NCBI GenBank assembly: GCA_021014325.1
Contig: CM037474.1
Coordinates: 9,115,130 to 9,179,129 of the forward strand
DNA length: 64,000 bases
From: Plazaster borealis
Lineage: Eukaryota > Echinodermata > Asteroidea > Forcipulatida > Labidiasteridae
Direction of reading: 5' to 3'
In this document: piece after piece, positions 48,419 to 61,110 of the stretch
Layout: the number at the start of each line of letters is the position of its first letter
Numbering within the stretch: the stretch's first letter is position 1
Made by a program: the position numbers and the translations under genes
The notes under the pieces: model-generated
The model's database searches: none
What the model was told of the DNA's origin: nothing
What the model saw: the letters and a program-made list of their open reading frames with translations, nothing else

Positions 48419-49750
48419 CTAGAAACAAACAAAGAAACAGAAGGAAAAACAGAATATTTAGTAAATCAGTATAACTTTTACAAAGAAACAAAGTTTGACA
48501 GTCCAAAAGAAGCATAACAAGTTTGCTCAGAAACATGTACTTGGATAAATAAGTTCAAGAAAGCACACCTAATTGTTAATCATCAGCCATGTACACTCTG
48601 TGTCATCACAAAATCCTTTTAAAAAAAAGGAAGAAAGGGTAACATGGCGTACAGACAAAGTGCACAACTTCTAATTTACAACTCAAGTTCAGCCATCAAT
48701 GACAATTCTTATCTTTAACAAGGATAGTCTTCCTTTATATGTATATAGTCATTGTGATTGCTACTAATCACTTTATATTCTCTTGATAGTAAATGATCCA
48801 GACTGCTGAATTGAGAACTTTTTTTGTATTCAAAATAAAGACAACATTTTGTCCGACAAATTTCCATGGTAAGCAAAATAGGGCACACGTACATGGCATT
48901 AATTTTTTTAAGCACAACAATATAATAATAAATAAATAAATAGACAAATATCTAAATAAATTACACAAATACTGCAGTTAGACTTATTTCATTTGTGTAC
49001 CTAGCAGCTTCCAAAAATAAGCCCAAGCTAACAAAAAAAGCAATGAACAAAACATTTACAATACCCAGAGGACATTAGTCTATTGTTAAATACAAATAAT
49101 GTTGTTGTCATATATCACTTTTAATCACCATTACAAAAAACTGCTATTACATAGTGACCAGAACAGCACCCTCAAAAATAAAGGATTCATTCGAGTGGAA
49201 AACCAGCAGTATAGAGTCAAAAGAAATCTCAGAGTCCTAATACTTCATTTCTTGTTTTTCCAGAAAATTGAATTGACATGTTTTATGCCTTGATCCAGCC
49301 AGAGCGCATGTTCCGTAAAAGAAGGCCCTTCGGGAACTGCGGGGGAAAAAAATGGCCAAGGGTAAATTTTTCTGCACCAGTTAAGATTCCCCATCTCTTG
49401 CTGAAGAAGCTAGATAGTCATCAATAAGATGAAAGGCAAAACAGAAATGTTCCGTCCTCATTTTAGTGGCAGGTTTTCTTCCCAAATGAGAATATTACAT
49501 GCGGGTCCACATCCTTCAAAATTGATTCAAGAAAAGCCTTATATAGGGAAAATGAGTAAGACGTTTTGTAAGTGACTGCGCCAGTACTAGATTATTATGA
49601 AGTGTGCCGTTTCTTGGCCCTAGGGGGAACCTAGATCCACCCACAATGCACAGGCACGTAGTAATACACGGACGCTGACTTTAATAACAATGCTTGCACC
49701 TGGTGGGGAAAAGGTGTCCTGGTCATGTGAGCCATGAAATGTTCATGCTT

Positions 49751-49771
49751 GGGGGTGGGGGTGGGGGTGGG
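49751..49771 (+). other. G-quadruplex motif
   Basis: Three runs of five G and a final run of three G, each separated by a single T. This is a strong four-tract quadruplex consensus on the plus strand, which is the template strand for this gene. Confidence 0.75.
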
Positions 49772-52700
49772 CGTAAGTCAGATCCGCTGGGGGTGATGAC
49801 ATCACATTACTAGCTCATTATTGGTTTGAGATAAGATTTAGGTGACAGTTAAAGAAAACGATGAAGCTAATTTGTATGAGTAAGATGTGATGGATACTGT
49901 TCTTGAGGGTTATAAATTGGATTCAGCAAACAGATACATGAGGTACAATTTGTTAATTACATGCGGATATTAGTGAAGTTGATAATTTTAAGTACTATAC
50001 ATGTACAGGTAGGAATAATGAAAATATAAATGTAAGCATTGTATTAACATGAATCAATTCTGTAAAGAAGGTATTATATTGAGCTATAGACCATGTGAAC
50101 TTTGTTTACATTAAGTGTGACCTTGTGCATTCTTTGGGTATTCTGGCAGGCAAGATACTACACAGATCCTATGGGAAAGTTGACATTTGGTGTCATAATT
50201 TCCACATAAATCCAAGAATTATGAAAGTAAAAGCTGGACAAGTTTTGAGATGTGCCCCCTTTCATCATATCAAAAGTTGATAAGAATTAGAGAGTGCAAT
50301 CTCCATAAAATATAAGATTTTATGTTTTATTCCATTAGTCTGTGTACAAATCGTGCCTGCAGGAAGTCCAGGCTCTGTGGCTCTTTTGTAAACATGTGAT
50401 GTCACAGGTCACATCGTCTATAAAATCGGTCAAATCAATCAATCAATGGTAGGACTATTTGTTGTCCAGCTAAATGACAACGGTACCATTTAGACCATGT
50501 TTTTAATAAATTATTGACTCATGTACGTATATGTAAAATTAAATGCATTATATTTTAATGCTTAAATACAAATTTGTTAATTGCTCTCAATTGACAATTA
50601 AGTCATTCATTCCCCCTACCCCCCATTTTAAAACCAGAATTGTAATGCTCAATAACACATGCATTAGAGGTATGACTAATATCCTTGTATAAAAATGCAA
50701 ATGCTTTAAAGATCAAACAGGCAATTTGACATCAGGAGTCATATTTCAATCTTACTACTGGAAAGGTCAGTGAGCCAATATTCTAACCCAATAGTATCCA
50801 TCACTTAAATGACACTTTGACCACTACACAATCAGTGAACAAAATTCTACAACCATGACAACTGCCAAATTATTCAAAATGGCCCCAGGCATTTCACTCC
50901 AATCATGCACCACTAGTTGAATCTGCTAGCATGTATTGACCATTCAGGACGTTAAGCGTTCCCAGCGGCGGGAAACCAGCGTCTTTTTTCTCTTGTCTCT
51001 TTTTTCAATTTACGATCCTGTAAGGTTTTTCATGCGACATGACCATATAAAGAATGTTTACCAGGAAAGTGCAAGAGTAGGACGCGGGTATGAGGTTGTC
51101 TCTATGGATAGCATACATGATTTCATCCTCATTCTCAAAGGGAGAAATATGAGGCTGTAGGGGAGTTCAGTCTTCCTGACTATGACACGATGGCAGACAG
51201 TTACAGCGTGTAGCATTTATCACTTTGACTGGTGTAATTCGAGATCGGATGTGTTGACTTTACACTGTGGATTTGTTTTTGTTTTGGGAAATTTAAATTA
51301 AACTACATGTACGGCAGCCGAGAGCGAATCTGTACTGATACATCGAATTGTGTTTGTTTAATGGTTCAGTGTAAACCGAATATCTAGGGCTTGCAAGTGA
51401 ATTGGAATTGTGACACCCAGCTGAATTTATGGTGTATATGTCGATCAACAGAAGAAAGAATCAAAAACTTTAAAGTGTAGACGTACATGTACACATTCCA
51501 GATATTTGATAAGTTGTAAGAATTATATTTTCTTTGCTACTTGCTAATTAATGCTACATTGATTGGGGTTAGAAAATACATTTTATTTTTAGCCATCAAC
51601 CTCCAACAGACATGATGAACTGATCAAAACTACAAGTACAATTGTATCATGACACGTACATGTAGTCACCAAGAGTTATACAAAAAAAACATGAAAAAAC
51701 ACACACATATTATTCAAGAAAATGTGAATGAATGTTGCATGGTGCACCATGAAAAAATGCATTGTCTGTACAATCTCCTTGAGCTAATGAGGTTACAGTT
51801 GAGTGAACATGTCAATTTAGTAATCAGATGGGTCTGGGTGAATGTGCTTTAAGGGATGATTCATGTTCAGCATTCCAACAATATAATTTCATAGTCATAT
51901 TAAGGGGATCAAAGTTCCACAATCCTTACTGTTGGATAAATGGGCTTTGGTAGTAAGCTGAATGGGGGTTCTTTAATGCCCTTTATCCTACAGTGAAGAG
52001 TGAGCCTCAAAATGTTTGTTCTCATCATTTTGTTTTTCTTTTGGAGGAATATTAATGAACCAAAATTTTGTGAAACATTCTGCTTACAAATTAGACATCC
52101 AAATAAAATAGCCCAACCAAAGTGAAATAACATCAATTAACCCCAAATTTAAAAAAAATTCAGTCTTATTTATCTAAGGTATGCATAATTTATTAATTAA
52201 AAAGCTCATGTAAAGTTGTTGCATTTACAAATAATTATGTGAAATTCATGCACAAATTTCTACAAATGAACAGGTTTGGGATGTGTAGGTTTTTTTAGCT
52301 AGTCAGTACGTAAAGTACTTTGGCCTTGATTATATCCATGCTTATTCCAATTATGTCCATGTACATTGTATTGTATATATAGCAGATGCTCCTTTTTCCC
52401 AACAGATTTCTGACCAAAAAAAGCACAGGGCATTGTGAGGTGTGACAAGCTCAACACATGTACATGAAAAACATATGTGGGGCTGGATGGAGCTCTATGA
52501 CTATGATGGAGTTTGACAGGTGACGGGCGTCATAATAGGGAATGGTTTCTGATCATATGTGACAACCTTAATATGTAGACCCCTGAATGTTACTGGCTGC
52601 AAAAACAGATGCTGGTAGTATGGGATTGTCATCACCTCCTATGATCTACTCTAGTGATATGTCTTGTGATGTATTAGAAGGAAAAACCAAGTTCTGGCCT

Positions 52701-54506
52701 TGAATGGCAATCCATGCAAGGCAATGTGCACTGCAGACCTTTTGATCTACAGCCATCTTCCCACCCTTAACAAACCTGAGGCTGAAGAAGGGGAAAAGAA
52801 TTTGTCCCCTTTATAGTTTTGTGAGAAAGAGGATTCTTGATTGCTATTACACACGTGAAACATAACAATAATAGCAAAAATATACATCATTCATGTAATG
52901 CATGCAACTTCTGATAATTACGACTTTTTATTATGTGTACATTTTCACCCTGCGAAATATGTGTAATGTATTCTTAGTATGTTGACACACTAAATTAAAT
53001 TTTCAAAAGTTTACATTTTAGATACAGAACATGTATATTTCTTGTAAAATATAGGCCTATTTTCATAAAAGTGAATCAAATAAAAAACAAAACCATAACA
53101 ATTCTAATAACCTTCTAAACTCATATATTACAGATAAAATCTGTATTAATTTCAAAAATTTATAAAAATAATAACAGCCACACTACCTCAAGATGTTTCA
53201 GCTGCCCCATTCCCCTGTGGGGCCAAGAACCCAGGTATAATCTGACAGTAAGTTATGTGTTTGAAATACTCTGTGAATTATAACGACCCTGAATTTACGG
53301 GCACCTCACTGGTCATGGCAGTCCTCCCATGGTCCCACACTATACAAAACATTGTAGTCTACAGAATATGAATTTATTATTCAGGGTCATGGAGTAATGT
53401 CAATTTGGGTGAAAGCATAGAGGGGGTCAGTCTGCATAAATAAATACAAGGGGTGGGACATGATGCATTGTGTACAGTAGTGTCGTGTGTTAGGGATTAA
53501 CCAGGTCCCCTTTTTGTATACATGCAGATTACATGAAATATTATTTAAGGTCCATTTCATTCAATCAGACCAAGAACACTTAGTCATCCGGATTTAGTTG
53601 CTAAACTGTTTATCATTTAATTTAGGGAAATAAAGCATGAGCTGTTAATATTGGCAACATTAATTCTGCTGTATATATGCTGATTAATTTCATTGATGCT
53701 TTTTCAAAAACAAAGGCACCATCTCAATTCACTTTTCACAGGTTACTTTCAAACTGTTTCTTGAATTTGAGATGATTTCCATGTACATATGTACACTTTT
53801 CAATAACAACTGTGTTTCATTCCTTATAATCAAACTAACAAATACCTGCAAATTCATCAATTACAGGATCTAGGATACCACTTTATATAAACAAAACATT
53901 ACAGAATTAGACACTATTTTTACATGTAATTGAGTGCAGTGTTTTACAAACTAAACACCGACTAACAAATTGATACCTTTACAGTATCTATGTATACAAA
54001 CTAATGATGGATGTAACCTATCTGAAGTTGATATGTAATTACACCAGCCCCGATGTGCAAGGTTGATCAATCAAATAATAACTTCAATTACTCAGCATTT
54101 AAAGAATTAGAGTAGTGGAGATACTATACCATGTGAATAATGAGGCACACATTTCAACAACTAAAATTGTTTGTTGCCTTCTAAGATCATGAAACATTTG
54201 GAAATTACTTCAAGGTCTTTTTCCCCATTTCCTTTGCATCCTTCATCCTTTAAAATAAAACTTAAGCAGCCATGATATTTACTTCAAAACATAATAGAGA
54301 CATCAAATGAAGTGGAACAAATCAAATATCTTGAGAACAAATTTGCACAACAGCCTGTTTTCCAGTTTTTCAGTCGAGTGACTTGAAACATTTTCCGAGT
54401 CATCGCATATACAGAATCTCAATTCATAAAATGTCAATCAATCTAGTCCTGTCCTACGCACAAGAACAGTTGTGTAGAAATCTCAAGAGGTATGATCTAG
54501 ATACAT

Positions 54507-54614
54507 ATTATATTGGAGCCATTATTAGATTGGGTTATATACTCAACCGATTATATTGGACCAATAATACTAGACCGATTATATTGGACCAATTATATTG
54601 AACCAATTATATCG
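54507..54614. repeat. Degenerate ATTATATTGGACCAAT repeat
   Basis: Five or so copies of a roughly 20-25-bp unit around ACCGATTATATTGGACC, of uneven spacing. Each unit is a near-palindrome (TTGGACCAA). No coding sequence. Confidence 0.7.
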
Positions 54615-55938
54615 CACAGAGCCTGTGAGTGTAGACGAGGATTAGGAGAGTTTGGCACAAACTAATTAACCTGGCTTAATGCTCCGTGCACTACACAAGT
54701 TTGGTAATATTCCTCACTGGGTAATTACTGTATTGCCTTGGAGGGACCGTCCAGTATGTGCAAGTGGGGAGTTTGGTTTCTTGATTTTGTCTAATTACCC
54801 GATCTAGTCAGTTTGATTGCTTGCATTGGAAGGTGTGAAGCGAAGCATCTTGATTCTCATGAATTAACCTATACTTGTATACATCAAGTGTTTTGCTGGA
54901 TAGTGTTTCACTGGGACCCTCTTTAGGGTTCTTACAAATGGACGTCGTCTTTGCATTACCAGTATGTTTGATTTCATGAAATTGGAGGCTATCATTTTAC
55001 TTGAAATAAATTGTCATTTACATGTAGGTCATTAAAGAGTTGGTAATTTAAAACAAACCTGACAGCTGACAATCTGACACCAACTAACAAGGACAAAAAC
55101 TGGCCCATATAAGATTAAACATTCTGTAGACCTTCAGACCTGTAGACATGTACCTGAATAACAAGTACAACTTACAAAGAATTGACAACATGTAAAGTGC
55201 AGCACTTTCATGTACACTTAAACATTTACATCAAGCTTGGCATTTTGTTTTTGATGAGGCAAGGCCAAAACATTTCCATCACAAATTGCTGTAGATGAGG
55301 GGAACATTTGAGGAGGCAGGACCAAGGTAGAGGGAGGAAATGGCCTCGGTTTGAGGGGGGAAGGGCCAAAATGACTGCTTCAATATTTAGAGTGACAAAA
55401 AACGGTGAAATATTTGCCCAAGTTTGACTGGCAGTTGATAAGAACTATCCAATCTAAGAATCTGATATTGAGTAGAATAGTTCAAGAGCCAATAATATAC
55501 AGCGTATGGAACCTCTATACTCAAAGGGGACCACAATGCTTAGAGACTCACTGGATATATCGTTCCTCATCATCAGTACCATGCATGATTGTCAGTCCTC
55601 CGATGGGAAATATCTCTAGTATTAATCTGTTCCCATAGTGCCCTGTGTCCATGTTACTTGTTAAGTCAATGAATAACCCAATTAAATCAGAGTCTTGGGG
55701 CCTGCTACCCTACATGTAAGCTCCTTTCTCTATGGTTTGTGTGGGAATGCTTCATTAAAGGGAGGATACCACTTTTGAACAAACAATCTTACAGAATTTG
55801 GTTTTGTTTTGGAGAATCGGTTTAGAGTAATGCACTGTGTCACAAGGCTCATGTTTTACACAGGGAAGTTGATTACTGGATTTATTATTATTATTAGTTG
55901 TTTATATTGTTTGAAAAGTGAATAAATATTTAATTTGT

Positions 55939-56291
55939 TTAAAGGTATTGTACACTTTTGGTAACGGCTCAAAATCAGTGTCCACATTTTGTGTGATTCA
56001 ACATATGCATGAACAAACAAACCTGTGAAAGTTTGAGCTCAATTGGTCATCGAGGTCACGAGAAAATAGTGAAAAGAGACCTTATGTGTTTTCTGTTTTT
56101 TCAAACATCAAGTTTTTATCGCACGTGATAAAAACTATTGTTTTCCTCATTTCTCAGAAACGATAGCATTTTAGGCAGAAATATTTTAAGGAACCCTTTC
56201 TACCATTACTTACTTTAAATCATGTAAGTTATGTGTGAATCTGTGAACATTTGTGTTTTTCAATCTTACCAATAGTGTACAGGGCCTTTAA
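55939..56291 (-). mobile_element. MITE-like inverted-repeat element, copy 2
   Basis: About 353 bp, reverse-oriented relative to the copy at 20126-20468 and alignable along its whole length. Again it is bounded by TTAA, with ends TTAAAGGTATTGTACACTTT and (reverse complement) TTAAAGGCCCTGTACACTAT. The orientation given is relative to copy 1. No coding sequence. Confidence 0.85.
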
Positions 56292-59200
56292 CTTTAGAGT
56301 TGAAATTCCTCCGTGTTACTGTCTTGTCACACCATTGTACATGTGCAGTTATTATGTGACATGAAAAAGTGTGACACTGATAAAGTTTTATATGAGCATA
56401 GAGTAACTACGTGTCATTGTAAAATGAGTCAACACTATTTGCTTAAAATTTATACATTGACTACAATTATTTTCACACAGCTGTATATCAACTTGAAGCA
56501 CCGATGTACATTTCTTTCAGTATTCAAAGACTATCAAGTGTGGGACTAATTATGTGCGACATATTAAAATATTAAACATTGAAACCTACTGTCTGAATTC
56601 CATACCTTAGGTCATGTTCTCCTCAATCTCCTAAATTCAATTACTTTTTTAGGGGTGCACATAATTACTTTATATGGTGGTGTAATTTAACAGCTTTAAA
56701 TCTCCCTTTCAATATGGTCTTGGCTGCATTGCATTCTACCACATTAAACTCCCATTGGCAAATTACCATACACCTGGTTATTAAATTTAGCAGAAAGAAG
56801 AAGTTTGTCATAATATTTGGCAATCTGTGGACGCAATTTTTTTCTTCTTCAGTACCTTGGGATATTTACTCAAACTGATGGCAGGTATGTACTATAATGA
56901 GGTGAGTCATGTATGTCTATTGCCTGGCAATGCAGGCGTTATACTCACTTAAATCAACTATAGATCAATTATTATTTCATAGAGGGATATCAAAACCTTA
57001 TTATGGTTGCACTATGTGTGTGTGTCAATATTGGTTTTTAAATCCTCAACTAGTTATAATTCGCTGGTTGTTTGTTGTGTGTTTGAACTTTTTCTTTTCT
57101 TTTTTTACTATTAATGTGTATATTTATTTGTATTTATTTATTTATATTTTTGAGGGGAGTAACTCCACTGATTAGAATTGGTTTCAAACATTTGTAGGCT
57201 CAATGAAATTGTGAATACATCCTTATTTTTATTATTATTGATACAATTCCTCATCTATAACTTGTCATCATCATTTAATAGAGAAAGGTTTTGATGGGAA
57301 AACACCCAATGTTTTTATACCTTTGTTCAATTTCAAGTTTAAATGTACTCTGATTTTGGTCAGTTGTAAATATTATAACTTGAAATTTAAGATTGTGTTT
57401 TTATGTTAGATGTGAGTAACATACTTTACATTCATGTCTTAATCATCTCACAAGAATGACTGAGGTTTGATGGATTTTACCTGCTGCAATAAAAATTATT
57501 TTACAAACAATTATTGAGCATTTTTGTCACAGCACAAACATAACAAAATTCCTATCACTGTGGAGGACAGCTCTCCAAGATTTACTTGACCCCCCATGGC
57601 TTGTGATCATTTCATAAACTAAACATCCCTCCAACAGAAGTGTCTGTTTTGATTGCATTAGAAATTGGCTCTCAGGCTTCTCACTAAGAGAGTGGACAGA
57701 GTTGAATTTCAAGCTGGAAAAGACCGGCATATGTGGAAGGTCAACTTTGATCAATCTGATGAGAAGGCAGGGGGAAAGACAACCCATTCACAAAAATACA
57801 GGAGCCCTGGAAAACTTACACGGCTGTGCTTTGATTAAATTTTGTGTATACACTTGAGAACCCTTTTGCAAACCTCGGATGAAGATCAAAATTGAAATCT
57901 GACTGAAATAGATTCAGGATGAGGCCATGAAGTATGTTGCTCTCTGTTGAGGAGGCTTCAAGAAGGTCTCAACTTGAGAAAACAAGAAAACTAACCTCAA
58001 TCTTGACCAATTCACTCAGGCTTTTTGGCCTGAATCTTAAAAATGGGTGTCAAAATATGACGCTTATTGAAAAACAGGGTGTCCAAATTGCTGACTTACA
58101 ATACTCTGCATTGAAAGTTTAAGTAGGGTGTCTGGATCAGAATATTGCTGTAGGCCCACTTCTTCTCAGCCCCAGTATTTATCAATTCCATATTCCTCAA
58201 TCAATTTTGTAGGTTTGGAACATTAACCACAAACATCTTCTTTTGTTAAAGCTGGTATCTTGTTTTTCTGCTACACAGAGTACATGTACATGATTCCTTT
58301 TTTGCATTTTATAATCCATACTTATAATGTGTAAACCTGTATATATAAGGAGCCTGGCAAAAGAAGGGTAATATAGGGGCATCCACCCCTCCCTCTCCAG
58401 CCATTCAGTGATGGGCCAACTCAGGTTACCTTCTCTAAGTGCCAGTCAACTCAATGGAATACTGAATTGATATGGTGATTTTCCTATGGGTATTCACCAG
58501 ATGAGTAGGATTGATGGCCAATGAGAGAAAAAAAAATCAAAGAAGCTAAGGAGAGGCCTGGCAATAGATCTTAAATATGCACATGATGTGGATTTAGCAG
58601 AGCGCCCTCTGATAAAGGTCGAAAGAAGGCTGCTCAATGGCCTAGTCTGTGCACCTTGCACACATAGCTGTGCGTTTTCCATCCTCATTTTATCATGAAG
58701 ATAGCGGCCAAATTATGTAAATGCATAAAGTATATGTAGAACAAAATAAAGTTAAAATTCTTCAAAAACAAAACCAACATCTGCACAAGCAAAACAGGTT
58801 GAATGTTTAAATAAAATCTTTTCTTTACACCACCTGCATGGTAAAATCAATATGTACAAATCTTATCCATTTTATGAAATACTCAACAAAAAAACACTCC
58901 ACCAAGAGGGTCAAATGTTGTCCCAAGCAAAAGGTCAGTGCTGCAATTTATGAGCCTACAGCTACAGGACAATGGGGAAGGCAATAAACCATTCTATCAA
59001 GAGAAGTTATCAAAACAAAAACAGGAAAACGTTCAGTTAAATTTCAGTTTGGGAAATCAATTTTTAGAATTTACTGAAGTAGAAATCTGGGCAAAATGTT
59101 GTCGGTGGAGAACTAAATGTTTTTAGTTACAAAAATGTCACATTCTGTAGGAGTGATACTGAGGCAATAATACATGAATGAGGTACCCTTAATCAGTCTA

Positions 59201-60983
59201 TAGTGTTTCTTTTTAAGTGAATTCATCAAAATACCTCCATGTACATGTACAAGAAATCAGAGATGTTAGAATATTAGACTTTTTAGATTCCCTAGAGAGT
59301 TTCAGGTCATGTCAAGGAACCAAACAAATATGCTGTTGCAAGAAAACAGCAAAGTGTGTTGAAGTTCCTTCATATTCTACTTACATGTGTCACTTAAGTA
59401 AAATCTTCATTTTATTTAATACATACATCAGGCTGAAGAGCTTATAGGGCCATTTAAATCAAGTGTCACACATAAATCTTGTTAAGGAAACTTTGAAAAT
59501 TTGAGTTTTCAAACACATTAAACAAATAACGAGGGGTAAGTACTGGTGCATGTACTTGAACACATTCAAGCATTTAGGTCAACATCTAGTATTATTCAGA
59601 GTTCCAAATTAAATCATAGTCTATGACCTACATGTAGAAAACCAGTAGGTTGAAAATGATATCTTCAGACATCCCCAGACATAGCCCCGTCATCTTTACG
59701 GCTGTCGTCATCCTGTTCTCATTCCCATTCATGGGTTCTATTACTTTTGGAATCTCCAGTTTCAAGTGAGATGCCAACCCTAAGCAGAGTTGTTGAACTC
59801 TTCGGGTGTGTCCCCTACCCTCTTCCCCCCCCCCTCCCCACCATGATGAAGATCACATCAAGACTACCATCCATCTATGCTTCGTAACATTATCCTGGCC
59901 GGAAAAAAAATGTGACCATGGCTCTTAATCCCCGAGAAACTTGAGACAATCTCATCAAGTGGCATTAAATTGCTAACCATACCAAGATCTGCTTGAGAAA
60001 TATACCCTTCCACAAGAGAAATGCTGGGACAAAATCCATGCTCCCTAATTGATGAATCGACATTCCACCACAGTTACCTGGATTCCAATTCAGAATTGGT
60101 GGATAAATTTTCAAAGAAAATGGGTTGGCGTCGTCGGAGAGAAGCAGGTGGAATTAAAACGATCAAAGAAGAAGAAAATAGCATGAATGTGATGATCTAG
60201 TCCAAAACGGAAAATCCATAATGTAAGAATCCAAGAGAATTGAATGACACACAGGGTACTGTCCTCTCACACAGGAAAGTTAGAAATGAACAAGGATGGT
60301 GTACTCAAATATCCCTGGACTTCTTTGGTAGCCGAGTGTGGAGACCCGCAATATATGAAAAAAGCTGGGTGGAAGACCGGCGTCCTTCCTGCCGTTATGA
60401 TCGAATGCATTCCCAGCCAGATAATGTCACCATCTCCCCGGCGGCTCAAGAAATTTTACACCACTACAAATTATATCTTGGGCCAACAAGACAAATGTGG
60501 GCATGGATGTGAATAATGAAATGTTGGCTATGTTATACACATCTCAAGGCAGACGTCCATCCACTATTTATTTACAACTGCATGAAAAGAAACTCTGGGA
60601 AGATTAAATTGAAAACTATATTTCATGAACTGCAAGTATGTTTCTCCGTACCATGGGAATTGTCAGGAGTTCATGTTATAGACATCGCAGATGCATGCAG
60701 GAAGATGAATTATGATATGGCAATCAATTATCAGCAGGTTATCTAAGAGATACCCCTGGGCAGGTGTTCCTCCTATTCTATGTACATCCCCCACCCCCCG
60801 GAAAAAAAATCTTTAAAAGTTTGTATTAGGCTATCTACTTTCTTTGAGGGTTTCATGTCATTAAAAAAAGTTAAAACTGCTGATTTGATTCATCATGACC
60901 TAGTTACATCCTCCTCAAATTTTAGATTCTGATACGTGTAGATTCAATTGTAACCCACTTTTGATGTGTCACTGTTACTTGCA

Positions 60984-61110
60984 CAAGGCCCAATTTCATG
61001 GCTCTGCTTAGTGCGGCATTCTGTGCTTGCAGCCCATAGAATCACACGCTTTACAAGGCGCGGTAAGCGCATAATTCTATGATAAGCAGGGCCATGACAT
61101 TGGGCCCAGG
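60984..61110. mobile_element. Short GGGCCCAATTTCAT-type element
   Basis: About 127 bp with ends GGCCCAATTTCATGGCTCTG and (reverse complement) GGGCCCAATGTCATGGCCCT. It is half the length of the copy at 34545-34804 and appears to be an internally deleted or shorter subfamily member. Confidence 0.8.

Noticed and set aside
60240..60516. Two overlapping 90-codon plus-strand frames in a slightly GC-richer area
   Set aside because: Neither shows a domain, good splice sites or a convincing start. It might be conserved non-coding DNA but I cannot support that from one sequence.
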